Assembly: GCA_002407845.1 (NCBI GenBank)
Contig: DHPK01000031.1
Coordinates: 48,923 to 76,234, forward strand
DNA: 27,312 nt
Direction: 5' to 3'
Source: Leptolinea sp. UBA5366
GTDB taxonomy: Bacteria > Chloroflexota > Anaerolineae > Anaerolineales > Anaerolineaceae
Part shown: positions 7,970 through 16,205 of the stretch, piece by piece
Position numbering within the stretch: the first letter of the stretch is position 1
Layout of the letters: each line of letters starts with the position of its first letter
Notes under the pieces: model-generated
Databases searched by the model: none
What the model was told of the DNA's origin: nothing
What the model saw: only the letters and a program-made list of their open reading frames with translations
Translations under genes and position numbers: made by a program

Positions 7970-9136
7970 ATGAACCAAAACCGACAATGGAGTGATACGC
8001 TGCGATACATGGCGCTGACAGGGCTGGCGATCTTTTTGATCGTTGTCGTCTATGTCTCAAGAGGCAGTTTGAGCCTGATCATTTCAGCTGCGATCATCGC
8101 GTATATCCTTGCTCCGCTGGCAAATTTCCTGACGAACAAATTGCGGCTCAACCGCAACCTGAGCGTGATCATTTCTTATCTAATCCTGATCATCATCGCC
8201 GTTTTACTGCTTGTGCTGGTCATCCCTCAGATAACCGTTCGCATTCAGAACTTTTTGAATTCTGACTGGCCGACGACGATCAATTCAATTGACAGATGGA
8301 TCGAGGATTTGATCCGGAAATTTGAAGTCGACAAGCCCGGAATCGGCGGGTTTTCAATCGACCTGACAGTGCCCTTAACGGAACTGCGAAACTACATGTC
8401 ATCGGTTGATGTCAAAGGGTTTGACGTGCAGTCGATCGTACCGGATCTTTCCGCTGCGCTTGGATCGATTGTGACGGTCGGGGCAAACGTGCTAAGCCGG
8501 ATTATGGGTGTTTTGCTGGCGATCATCACGACGATCATGGCATCCATCCATTTCTGCCGCGACGGCTGGAAATTGAGCAATACGATTGTCAATCAGTTTC
8601 CTGAGATCTATCGTCCGGAAATCCGGGAACTGTTGGAGCGGCTCGGCGGCGTCTGGAATAACTATTTCCTCGGACAAGTAAAACTGATGCTGATTATCGG
8701 GATCGTAACTTTCGCTGTGACAACCGCGCTGGGTTTGAAATGGGCATTGCTGCTGGGGATCATCGCCGGATTTCTTGAGATCGTTCCGAACATCGGCCCG
8801 ATCGTGGCTGCCGTGCCGGCAATCATCTCCGCTGCCATTTTTGGCTCGCAGTGGCTGCCGGTCAGCAACCTGATGATGGTGATCGTGGTCATTGCTGCGT
8901 ATGTCCTGATTCAGCAGACTGAGAACGCGATCATTGTCCCGCGCATCATGAGCGAAGCGCTCGATCTCCATCCGGTTTTGGTAATTTTGGGTGTCTTGAT
9001 CCTGAGCGGCAGACTTGGCATCATCGGCGCGCTGATGGCTGCGCCGATCCTGGGCATTATTAAAGTGCTGCTGCATTATCTGGCATGTAAAATCCGCAAA
9101 GAGGATCCTTACCCCGAGATTTTCACCCTCTCCTGA
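7970..9136 (+). CDS. AI-2E family transporter (PerM/TqsA-like membrane protein)
   Basis: A 388-residue polytopic membrane protein. Hydrophobic segments occur near residues 12-50, 60-85, about 170-185 and in the C-terminal half, with a large polar region between (about 90-165). The family signature GLKWALLLGIIAGFLEIVPNIGPIV is cut here as GIIAGFLEIVPNIGP, followed by AAVPAIISA, and the C-terminus has the usual GGxLxL-like ILSGRLGIIGALMAAP segment. Members export small molecules or ions (AI-2 in E. coli TqsA, sodium-coupled antiport in others), so the substrate here is open. It is co-directional with the M23 gene (21 bp gap) and ends just before a strong palindrome. Confidence 0.9.
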   Translation: MNQNRQWSDTLRYMALTGLAIFLIVVVYVSRGSLSLIISAAIIAYILAPLANFLTNKLRLNRNLSVIISYLILIIIAVLLLVLVIPQITVRIQNFLNSDWPTTINSIDRWIEDLIRKFEVDKPGIGGFSIDLTVPLTELRNYMSSVDVKGFDVQSIVPDLSAALGSIVTVGANVLSRIMGVLLAIITTIMASIHFCRDGWKLSNTIVNQFPEIYRPEIRELLERLGGVWNNYFLGQVKLMLIIGIVTFAVTTALGLKWALLLGIIAGFLEIVPNIGPIVAAVPAIISAAIFGSQWLPVSNLMMVIVVIAAYVLIQQTENAIIVPRIMSEALDLHPVLVILGVLILSGRLGIIGALMAAPILGIIKVLLHYLACKIRKEDPYPEIFTLS

Positions 9137-9149
9137 TTGTTAATAAAAT

Positions 9150-9187
9150 AAAGAGAGGAAACTGGAATATTCCAGTTTCCTCTCTTT
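9150..9187. terminator. Bidirectional intrinsic terminator: 38-bp perfect palindrome
   Basis: Two 19-bp arms are perfectly complementary, centred between 9168 and 9169, with arm AAAGAGAGGAAACTGGAAT. It ends in TTTT on the plus strand, and the minus strand also reads out through a T-rich stretch (TATTTTATT). It lies between the converging AI-2E and metG genes, 13 bp after the first stop and 17 bp before the second. This is the expected place for a terminator serving both. Confidence 0.85.
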
Positions 9188-9203
9188 TCATATCAATTTG
9201 AAC

Positions 9204-10982
9204 TCAGCCTAATTTGGCTCGCTCAGCCGCTACAATGTCAGGATCCAGTTTCTTGAACAATGGTGCAATCGGACCGAATTTCTGTCCAACAGGAACAGTC
9301 TGCGGTTCCCAGCGGCCGCTGGCTTTCGAACTGTCGTATCGGTTCACATTATGGTCTCCGAGCGCGTCGGAAATGCTTTCGGTCACTTCCTCCCCGAAAA
9401 TGCAGGAATCGAACCCCAGAATTTCGTTCAACGTCTGAGAGGTGAAAGGCAGAACCGGCGAGAAAAGAATCTTGAGGCTATTAATCGCCTGAATCGCGGT
9501 GTAGATTTTGCGTCCGGCGGCTTCTTTGTCTGTTTTGACGAGCTGCCAAGGCGCTGTGACATCCAGATAGCGGTTGACTTCGCTGGCGAGCCGCATGGTT
9601 TCTCCCAGCGCAGCCCGCAGATGGACTGATTCATATTCAGCGCCGACGGATTCAAAGCCCTTATTGATAGTTTCAATCAGCGCGAGATCCATCTCTTCCA
9701 GCTCTCCAGGGTTCGGGACTTCGCCCCAGTGCTTATTCGCAAACGAAATCACCCGATTTGCCAAATTGCCCCAGGTCGCGACCAATTCATTGTTGTTCCG
9801 CTTGAGGAAATCTTCCCAATCCCAGTCTGTGTCCTGTGATTCGGGCATATTCACTGTCAGATAATAACGCAGCGGATCCGGATCATAGTTTTCCAAGAAA
9901 TCATTGACATAGACCGCCCAGTTGCGGCTGCCGGAAATTTTCTGTCCCTCGAGATTCATAAACTCGTTTGAGGGCACGTCATATGGAAGCACCAGCGGGC
10001 TGTTATCTTTGCCTTCGAAGAAAAAGCCGAAACGCGTACCGGTTCCGCTGAGCTGCGCCGGCCAAATGATGGCGTGGAATGGGATGTTGTCTTTCCCGAT
10101 GAAATAATAGGATTTGCAATCCTGATTTTCCCACCACTTCTTCCATGCATCCGGTTCGCCGCGCAGGGCTGCCCATTCGATTGAGGCGGACAGATACCCG
10201 ATGACGGCTTCAAACCAGACATACAAACATTTTCCCACCGCGTCCTGAACCGGCACCGGAATGCCCCATTCCAGATCACGCGTGATAGCCCGGCCATGCA
10301 GATCATTCGCCAAAATTTGACCCAGCGACTGACGCACGACGTTCGGACGCCAGTAATCTTCCCGCGATTTCAGGAAAGCGACAACTTTTTCCTGCAGCGC
10401 GCCAAGATCGAGGTACCAATGCTCGGTTTCCCGCAATTCGGGCGTTGAGTTATCAATCTTTGAACGCGGATTGATCAGTTTCTCAGGATCGAGCAGACTG
10501 CCGCATTTATCGCACTGGTCGCTGCGGGCGTTTTCATAGCCGCAGAGGTAGCAGGTTCCTTCCACATACCGGTCGGGCAGAAATTTTTGCTGACTGACCG
10601 CGTACCATTGTTTTTCCGTCGCTTTATAGAGATAGCCATTTGATTCCAGCGCTAAAAAGATATCCTGCGATACCTTGAAATGGTTTTCCGTGTGAGTGCT
10701 GGTGAACAGATCATAGGTGATGCCGACTTTTTTCTGCATCGCCAGAAACGAATCGTGAAAGTGCTTGTAAACCAGTTCCGGAGTCGAATTCTCATTGTCA
10801 GCCCGAACGGTGATCGGGGTGCCATGGGCATCGGTTCCAGAGACGAACAGCGTCTCTCTTCCTTTCAGCCGCTGGTAGCGGGCAAAGATATCAGCCGGCA
10901 GATAAGCGCCTGTCAGGTTCCCGACGTGGATATAAGCATTTGCATAAGGCCATGCGGCTGAAACAAGAACTTGATTTTCCAT
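9204..10982 (-). CDS. metG: Methionyl-tRNA synthetase
   Basis: A 592-residue class I aminoacyl-tRNA synthetase that charges tRNA(Met). The start is placed at 10982 (MENQVLVSAAWPYANAYIHVGN): a GAGGT site lies five bases upstream, and the longer open frame to 11171 adds non-homologous residues and runs into the MFS promoter region. The HIGH motif appears as HVGN (about 20-23). The zinc knuckle has CxxC...CxxC (C-Y-L-C and C-D-K-C, about 142-162). The KMSKS loop reads K-I-S-G-S (about 345), with the second Lys replaced by Gly. The anticodon-binding helical domain follows (RNNNELVATWGNLANRV). There is no C-terminal EMAP/Trbp111-like tRNA-binding domain; a free-standing one is encoded 4 kb away (CsaA-like). 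Confidence 0.95.
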   Translation of the reverse strand: MENQVLVSAAWPYANAYIHVGNLTGAYLPADIFARYQRLKGRETLFVSGTDAHGTPITVRADNENSTPELVYKHFHDSFLAMQKKVGITYDLFTSTHTENHFKVSQDIFLALESNGYLYKATEKQWYAVSQQKFLPDRYVEGTCYLCGYENARSDQCDKCGSLLDPEKLINPRSKIDNSTPELRETEHWYLDLGALQEKVVAFLKSREDYWRPNVVRQSLGQILANDLHGRAITRDLEWGIPVPVQDAVGKCLYVWFEAVIGYLSASIEWAALRGEPDAWKKWWENQDCKSYYFIGKDNIPFHAIIWPAQLSGTGTRFGFFFEGKDNSPLVLPYDVPSNEFMNLEGQKISGSRNWAVYVNDFLENYDPDPLRYYLTVNMPESQDTDWDWEDFLKRNNNELVATWGNLANRVISFANKHWGEVPNPGELEEMDLALIETINKGFESVGAEYESVHLRAALGETMRLASEVNRYLDVTAPWQLVKTDKEAAGRKIYTAIQAINSLKILFSPVLPFTSQTLNEILGFDSCIFGEEVTESISDALGDHNVNRYDSSKASGRWEPQTVPVGQKFGPIAPLFKKLDPDIVAAERAKLG

Positions 10983-11162
10983 ATTTACCTCACGAATCGC
11001 ATTTAAAATTTCCCAATATTGTGTCGAATACGCCAAGAATTTTATCATAACGCCCTTGTATTTATTACTGGAGGGGAAAGATCGAGGACTTCGATCAGGA
11101 TTACCGGAAATTCTGGGCAGGTATGATAAACTATGCAGGCGTGAAACAACTGAGGAGGTGCA

Positions 11163-12398
11163 ATGCCGCACATTTCACAATTGAAATTTCGGATGCAGAA
11201 AATCCCCTTTCAAATTTGGGTGATTTATGCCAGCTCCTTCATCTTTTCAGTCGGGTCATCGATGGCATGGCCATACCTGAATATTTTTCTTCAACAAAAA
11301 TTATCATTGCCGCTGAGCACAACCACGCTCCTGATTTCACTGCGGGCGGTCACCGGCATTCTGGCATCATTCGTCGCCGGATCAATTTCTGATCGGTTTG
11401 GCAGGCGCGGCGTCATACTCGTGTCCCTGCTGACCGGGTCGGTTTACTATTTTCTGATGGCGCACGCCGGTGCGCTCTGGCAGTTTGCTCTGCTGATGGG
11501 CGTTTGGGGGGCGCTTGATCTGTTCTTCCCAGTCGGATCCAATGCGATGATTGCTGATTTGGTTCCAATTGAAGACCGGCTTTCAGCTTTCTCACTGATG
11601 CGTATGATGCATAACGCCGGCATCTCTATCGGACCGATCATTGGCGGAGTGCTGGCTGCCCGCTCCTATGAAATGATCTTTTATTCAGCTGCGGTCGGCT
11701 ACCTGATCTCATTTGTCATGACAGCATTCACAGTCCGTGAGACGCTTGATCGCAGCAAACAGCCAGAAATTACGGAAGACCGAACCAAAATTGGATTTGC
11801 CCAGATTTTTAAAGATAATGTCTTTATTTCGACAATTGTGATGGGCATCTTTGTTTTCATGGGATCGTCGATCGTTTTCAACCTGCTGTCCCTCTATGCA
11901 CGAGAGACACACGGAATTGCCGAAAGCCGGATCAGCATTGTGTTTACGGTCAATGCCGTGATGTGCGTTTTTCTGCAGCTGCCGGTGATGCGGCTGACTG
12001 AAAAATATCACCCGTTGCTGGTGATGATTGTGGCTGCCGTGTTATACGCAATCGGCTTGTCCAGCTTTGGTTTGATCCCGAGCATCCTCTGGTATTGCGT
12101 CTGCATGGCGGTACTGACGGTTGGCGAACTGATGATCACCCCGACGATGCTGGCGATCACTGCCAAACGGGCGCCTGCGGAAGCGCGCGGCCGCTATCTC
12201 AGTATCTACAATCTCGCTCACCCGGTGGGGTACGCTTTTGGACCAGCGCTAGCAGGCAATTTTTATGAACGGCTGTTCCCTGATTCGATCTGGCTGAGCG
12301 CTGGATTTTATTGTGTGATCGCTGCCATCGGATTCTTCGTCCTGTATAAAAGGAACAAGGATGCGGGATGGCTGAGAAAGCTATCGGTGGAGGGTTAA
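11163..12398 (+). CDS. Major facilitator superfamily transporter
   Basis: A 411-residue membrane protein with about twelve hydrophobic segments. The loop 2-3 signature GSISDRFGRRGVIL (G-x3-D-R-x-G-R-R) marks it as MFS. The second half has its own repeat, with a central cytoplasmic loop near EITEDRTKIGFAQIFKDN. The overall pattern is that of drug/metabolite exporters (DHA-type), but the substrate is unknown. The start is secured by GAGGAGG six to seven bases upstream. It is a single gene, divergent from metG. The 180-bp gap before it holds a 6-bp hairpin repeat (GATCGA/TCGATC, 11080-11096) and a TATGAT hexamer at 11122. Confidence 0.9.
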   Translation: MPHISQLKFRMQKIPFQIWVIYASSFIFSVGSSMAWPYLNIFLQQKLSLPLSTTTLLISLRAVTGILASFVAGSISDRFGRRGVILVSLLTGSVYYFLMAHAGALWQFALLMGVWGALDLFFPVGSNAMIADLVPIEDRLSAFSLMRMMHNAGISIGPIIGGVLAARSYEMIFYSAAVGYLISFVMTAFTVRETLDRSKQPEITEDRTKIGFAQIFKDNVFISTIVMGIFVFMGSSIVFNLLSLYARETHGIAESRISIVFTVNAVMCVFLQLPVMRLTEKYHPLLVMIVAAVLYAIGLSSFGLIPSILWYCVCMAVLTVGELMITPTMLAITAKRAPAEARGRYLSIYNLAHPVGYAFGPALAGNFYERLFPDSIWLSAGFYCVIAAIGFFVLYKRNKDAGWLRKLSVEG

Positions 12399-12503
12399 GC
12401 CGGAACTAAATAAGATTTGCAGCTTACTGCCAAATGATTAAGTGGGTCACCTCAGCTACGCGAGCGGATTCAAACAGCTGGCTCAAACCTGCTTTTGCTG
12501 CAA

Positions 12504-13304
12504 TCAAACCTTTTTCCCTGGGAACAGCGTCCCTGTTTTGTTCCCTTTTACAATCTCATAGATACCTTCCGGTGACTTGCCATTTGTGATTACGACATCG
12601 ATACCTTGGGAAGACGCTAATTCAGCCGCCCGCAATTTTGTTTTCATCCCGCCTGTACCGCGCCGCGAACCTGCCCCGCCTGCCAAAGAATAGGTTGTTT
12701 CATCAATTTGATCGATCCGGTGGATCAGCTTCGCATTCGGATGCAGGCGCGGATCCGAATCGTATAAACCGTTGATATCTGACAAAATGATCAGCAGTTT
12801 TGCTCTGCAAAGGACAGCAACAACAGCGGAGAGCATGTCGTTATCCCCAAACAATCTGTCATCGGATTCAATTTCGGTATAGCTGACTGAGTCATTCTCG
12901 TTGACGATCGGGATAATGCCCATTTCAAGCAGCGTGTTGAACGTGTTCGTCAGGTTTTCTTTCTTTTCCTCCTGTTCAATATCTTCGGCATTGAGCAAAA
13001 TTTGGGCGATTGTCTTGTCATAATCGCCAAAGAATTTGTCATAGAGATACATGATGCTGCACTGCCCGACTGCTGCGGCTGCCTGTTTCATTCTCATGGT
13101 AGAAGGACGCTCTTTCATATTCAGCTTATTTGATCCAACGGCAATTGCGCCGGAGGATACCAAAATTACTTCATACCCCATGTTTTGAATGTCGGAGAGG
13201 ACGCAGGTGATGCGGTCAAAGGAGCGCAGGTCGTTTTTTCCCATTTCGTTGGTCAGTGTTGAAGTTCCAACTTTGATGACGATCCTGTTTTGATATAACC
13301 CCAT
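12504..13304 (-). CDS. proB: Glutamate 5-kinase, short form without PUA domain
   Basis: A 266-residue amino-acid kinase that phosphorylates glutamate, the first step of proline synthesis. Family motifs: VIKVGTSTLT (N-terminal glycine loop), LVSSGAIAVG, NENDSVSYTEI, FGDNDMLSA (Asp/Asn substrate site), SDINGLYDSDP, and GTGGMKTKLRAAELA near the C-terminus. It ends at the kinase domain (GTLFPGKKV), so it lacks the C-terminal PUA domain found in E. coli ProB. The start at 13304 (MGLYQNR) is chosen over a TTG at 13316 because GAGGTG sits just upstream. It begins 1 bp after the stop of the editing-protein gene, so the two are translationally coupled. No proA or proC is in the window. Confidence 0.93.
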   Translation of the reverse strand: MGLYQNRIVIKVGTSTLTNEMGKNDLRSFDRITCVLSDIQNMGYEVILVSSGAIAVGSNKLNMKERPSTMRMKQAAAAVGQCSIMYLYDKFFGDYDKTIAQILLNAEDIEQEEKKENLTNTFNTLLEMGIIPIVNENDSVSYTEIESDDRLFGDNDMLSAVVAVLCRAKLLIILSDINGLYDSDPRLHPNAKLIHRIDQIDETTYSLAGGAGSRRGTGGMKTKLRAAELASSQGIDVVITNGKSPEGIYEIVKGNKTGTLFPGKKV

Positions 13305-13305
13305 C

Positions 13306-13845
13306 TCACACCTCAATAACAGTCGCGGTATGCATTGAGAGCGGTAAAATTTTATCTGTCACGTCATCCGTCCGCAGTTTCATGTAACCGGTGGTAGTGC
13401 CATCGCTGCACCCGTACCATTCCTCCGCGAGGATGTCTTTGTCAAACACGATCCGGACGCTGTTTCCGGTGTCCAGAAGGCTGCTAAAAACGGTCGCTGC
13501 ACCGACTTTTGTCCCAAGCAAGGTCTCCATCTGATCCGCAGGTGCAAAGGAAACGCGGGAAATTCCTAATGCATTGCTGAAATCCTTTGAGCGAAATGGT
13601 TTATTGCCAGCTGTGATAAACAGGTAGAAATCGGTCTGCTGACGATTGCAGAGAAACAGGGTTTTCACCATGTTCATTTGCAGTTTTTCATCAATTGCGA
13701 TGCAGTCTTCCATCGTTATTGCTTCGTCCGTATCGACTCGCTCAAACGGGATTTGCAGGCTCTCGAGTGTCTGATAGACCAGCTCCTGCAGCTGCGTCTG
13801 AAAATGGCTGGGCGCTTGGGTTTGAATTGGGCTTACATAAAACAT
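13306..13845 (-). CDS. YbaK/ProX-like aminoacyl-tRNA deacylase (prolyl-tRNA synthetase-associated editing domain)
   Basis: A 179-residue free-standing editing domain. Related proteins (ProXp-ala, PrdX, YbaK) hydrolyse mischarged tRNA(Pro). Visible motifs: MVKTLFLCN (with the conserved catalytic-pocket Lys), YLFITAGNKPFRSKDFSNALG, the LSFA-like SRVSFAPADQMETLLG, and GAATVFSSLLD at the position of the usual GSVTPFGLxND. The last motif is altered, so specificity may differ. The start at 13845 has AGGAG with an 11-base spacing, somewhat long. It is the first gene of a two-gene operon with proB and is divergent from a LysR regulator. The pairing of proline synthesis with tRNA(Pro) quality control is suggestive. 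Confidence 0.82.
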   Translation of the reverse strand: MFYVSPIQTQAPSHFQTQLQELVYQTLESLQIPFERVDTDEAITMEDCIAIDEKLQMNMVKTLFLCNRQQTDFYLFITAGNKPFRSKDFSNALGISRVSFAPADQMETLLGTKVGAATVFSSLLDTGNSVRIVFDKDILAEEWYGCSDGTTTGYMKLRTDDVTDKILPLSMHTATVIEV

Positions 13846-13910
13846 TTGCAGTCATACTCCTGTTTTTTTGATTTAGTTTAATGGCGTTTCAAAGATTAGA
13901 AAAGCGAATG

Positions 13911-13933
13911 TTTATCATCCTATTCATGATAAA
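13911..13933. promoter_or_regulatory. Inverted repeat, candidate LysR-type operator
   Basis: TTTATCAT and ATGATAAA form perfect 8-bp arms around a 7-bp spacer, centred about 37 bp before the LysR start and 77 bp before the divergent editing-protein gene. The symmetric AT-rich dyad (ATCAT-N7-ATGAT) fits the T-N11-A form bound by LysR-type regulators. Its place in the shared 114-bp gap suggests that it controls both directions. Confidence 0.6.
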
Positions 13934-13959
13934 ATCAGATAATAAAACAGGGTGATGAC

Positions 13960-14829
13960 ATGGACATGAATATTCAAAAATACCTGGCATTTGTGAAAAC
14001 TGTCGAGTATGGCAGTTTTACAAAAACTGCAGAGATGCTGAATTACTCTCAATCCGGCATTAGCCGGATGATCAGCGATCTGGAAAAAGAATGGAAAGTT
14101 GTATTATTGGAGAGAGGAAAATCCGGCGTAAAACTGACTAGCGAAGGGATGAAGCTGCTGCCCCATGCAAAGAGTGTCTGCAATGAGTATGAAAAGCTGC
14201 AAATGGAGGTGGACGACCTGAACGGATTGCAGTCAGGCTTGATCCGAATCGGCACATTTTCCAGCGTGGCGACGCATTGGCTGCCGAAAATCATCAGAGA
14301 GTTTCAAAAGTCTTACCCGAACATTGATTATGAGCTGCTGCTTGGAGATTACACAGAAATTGAAGAGTGGATTTCGGATGGGCGGGTGGACTGCGGATTT
14401 TTACGATTGCCGGCGCGTCCGGAATTTGAGACTATTTTTTTAGAACAGGACAGGCTGCTTGCAGTTTTGCCTGAAAACCACCCGCTGGCGCAGCTTGAAA
14501 AAATTCCGGTAGCCGCGCTTTGTGATGATCCATTCATGCTTTTGGAAAAAGGCGCGAAAGCTGAAGTTTCTGAAATATTCGAACGCTGCGGTTTATCACC
14601 AAAAATCCATTTTACGACTTGGGACGACTACGCGATCATGTCAATGGTGGAAAGCGGTCTCGGCATCAGCATTCTGCCTGAACTGATTTTAAAACGGGTT
14701 CCTTACCGGATTGTTATAAAAGAATTGGATGTTCCTGCCTATCGGAACATCGGAATCGCGCTTCAAAGAAAGAAAACTGCATCGCTTGCAGTCAAACGGT
14801 TTTTAGATTACCTGAGCTTTCGATCCTGA
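13960..14829 (+). CDS. LysR family transcriptional regulator
   Basis: A 289-residue regulator. The N-terminal winged helix-turn-helix spans about 3-62 (YLAFVKTVEYGSFTKTAEML, then SQSGISRMISDLEKEW, LLERGKSGVKLTSEG). A linker helix and a periplasmic-binding-like effector domain from about 90 follow (LIRIGTFSSVATHWLPKII). The HTH region and length are normal. The start at 13960 has AGGGTG upstream; a second Met three codons in is possible. It is divergent from the editing-protein/proB operon with a dyad operator in the gap, so it probably regulates that operon and itself. The effector is unknown; proline or an intermediate is a guess from context. Confidence 0.93.
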   Translation: MDMNIQKYLAFVKTVEYGSFTKTAEMLNYSQSGISRMISDLEKEWKVVLLERGKSGVKLTSEGMKLLPHAKSVCNEYEKLQMEVDDLNGLQSGLIRIGTFSSVATHWLPKIIREFQKSYPNIDYELLLGDYTEIEEWISDGRVDCGFLRLPARPEFETIFLEQDRLLAVLPENHPLAQLEKIPVAALCDDPFMLLEKGAKAEVSEIFERCGLSPKIHFTTWDDYAIMSMVESGLGISILPELILKRVPYRIVIKELDVPAYRNIGIALQRKKTASLAVKRFLDYLSFRS

Positions 14830-15023
14830 ATCAGAGAGCGACTCGGATCTGTCAAAAAGGATCATCGATTTTTGAAAATAAGAGCTAGTTTAGCAGAGCA
14901 GAAAATACAATAATAGGAATCCTTTGTCTTCGGTCTAAAGAGGGCATCTATTTTGCAGTTTGATGACCAGCAATGTAGATTTAATATGATTCTCTGGAAA
15001 AATAAATGAAATAAAGGTGGGCT

Positions 15024-15353
15024 ATGATAACAATTGATGATTTTGACAAAGTTGAAGTTCGGGTCGGCACAGTGACCGAAGTCTCTATGAATAAAAAATC
15101 CAGGAACCCAGCATATAAAATCACTTTGGATTTCGGGGAAGAACTGGGGACAAAAACATCCTCCGCCCAAATAACTGACCTCTATCAGCCTGAAGATCTG
15201 ATTGGGCGGCAGCTGGTCTGCTGCGTCAATTTGGAGCCGCTGCGTATCGGGAGTGTCAAAAGCGAAGTGCGCGTTCTTGGCACGGAGTCCAGCCAGGGCG
15301 TGGTTTTGCTGGTTCCCTGGGAGCCGGTGAAAGACGGAGACCGTGTTTTTTAA
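15024..15353 (+). CDS. csaA: CsaA-like free-standing tRNA-binding protein
   Basis: A 109-residue OB-fold protein of the EMAPII/Trbp111/CsaA group, which forms dimers that bind tRNA and have been called secretion chaperones. Family motifs run throughout: FDKVEVRVGTV, RNPAYKITLDFGEELG, TSSAQITDLYQPEDLIGRQLV, VNLEPLRIGSVKSEVRVLG and GVVLLVPWEPVKDGDRVF. Length is normal. The start at 15024 follows AAGGTGG. It stands alone after the LysR gene with 194 bp between. MetG in this window lacks the corresponding C-terminal domain, so the protein may act in trans on tRNA, which is inference. Confidence 0.92.
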   Translation: MITIDDFDKVEVRVGTVTEVSMNKKSRNPAYKITLDFGEELGTKTSSAQITDLYQPEDLIGRQLVCCVNLEPLRIGSVKSEVRVLGTESSQGVVLLVPWEPVKDGDRVF

Positions 15354-15512
15354 CGAACCGGACAGCCCGCTCGCCAAACAATACCTGCCTGAATAAACGG
15401 ACAGATCGTTTTGCGGGAACGACAGCAGAGCTAAAGACCGAAGTCTGCGCTAGAGATAAAAAGCAGGGAAATCTCAGTGGTTGCTTGTACAAAGACACAT
15501 GAACGAGTCGGA

Positions 15513-16205
15513 ATGAAAAACGAAAAAATAATAATCGGCGGAATTCCTGCCATCATTTGGGGAAAACATTCTGAAAAAGCGTATGTCCATGTTCATGGCA
15601 AATTCTCCTGTAAAGAGGAGGCGGAGACCTTTGCCGGGATCGCTGAGAAAAAAGGCTATCAGACAATCAGCTTTGATTTGCCGGAACATGGGGAGAGAAA
15701 AGGCGAAAATTATCGCTGCGATATTTGGAATGGCATGCGCGATCTTTCACTGATTGCTGATTTTGCTTTTCCCAAATGGACGGTTGTATCCCTGTTTGCC
15801 TGCAGTCTTGGTGCATATTTCAGTCTGAATGCCTATCAAAACCGGAATTTCTCAAAATGTCTTTTTCAATCGCCAATCGTGAACATGGAATATCTGATCA
15901 GAGAGATGTTCATTTGGTTTGATGTGAGCGAAGAAAGGCTGCGAAGCGAAGGAGAAATCCAGACCCCGATCGATCCTTTGCGCTGGGATTATTATCAATA
16001 TGTGTTTGAGCACCCAATCCTGACGTGGAATATTCCAACGGCTATTCTTTATGGCGCGAAAGATCGTTTTCAATCTGCAGAAATAATAAATGCTTTTGCA
16101 GCCGCACACGAGTGCCAACTGACTGTTTCGGAAACCAGCGACCACCCTTTCATGCAGCCTGAAGATATCAAGATCGTTACCGAATGGCTTGAAAAAAACG
16201 TTTAG
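15513..16205 (+). CDS. Alpha/beta hydrolase family protein
   Basis: About 230 residues with an alpha/beta hydrolase fold: strand and oxyanion region AYVHVHGK near the N-terminus, nucleophile elbow FACSLGAYFSL (Ser in A-C-S-L-G, a variant of G-x-S-x-G), acid in GAKDRFQ, and His in SDHPFMQ near the C-terminus. No signal peptide, so it is cytosolic. The substrate is unknown. The frame is open to a GTG at 15477 preceded by AGGGA. The ATG at 15513 (MKNEKIIIGGIPAII) is preferred because the family usually starts close to this strand, but the choice is not certain. No operon partner: 159 bp to csaA and 248 bp to cysS. Confidence 0.82.
   Translation: MKNEKIIIGGIPAIIWGKHSEKAYVHVHGKFSCKEEAETFAGIAEKKGYQTISFDLPEHGERKGENYRCDIWNGMRDLSLIADFAFPKWTVVSLFACSLGAYFSLNAYQNRNFSKCLFQSPIVNMEYLIREMFIWFDVSEERLRSEGEIQTPIDPLRWDYYQYVFEHPILTWNIPTAILYGAKDRFQSAEIINAFAAAHECQLTVSETSDHPFMQPEDIKIVTEWLEKNV

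Noticed and set aside
7503..8060. 185-codon open frame on the minus strand
   Set aside because: Antisense to the M23 peptidase and the next gene's start; Arg/Ser-rich shadow product.
8492..9076. 194-codon open frame on the minus strand
   Set aside because: Antisense to the AI-2E family membrane gene; its His/Asp/Gln-rich composition is the mirror of hydrophobic codons.
10983..11171. Upstream extension of the metG frame by 63 codons
   Set aside because: The extension has no synthetase homology, runs into the divergent MFS start, and a good ribosome site precedes the Met at 10982.
14852..14875. Hairpin TCAAAAA/TTTTTGA after the LysR gene as a terminator
   Set aside because: The stem is only A/T pairs with no GC core and is not followed by a T run.
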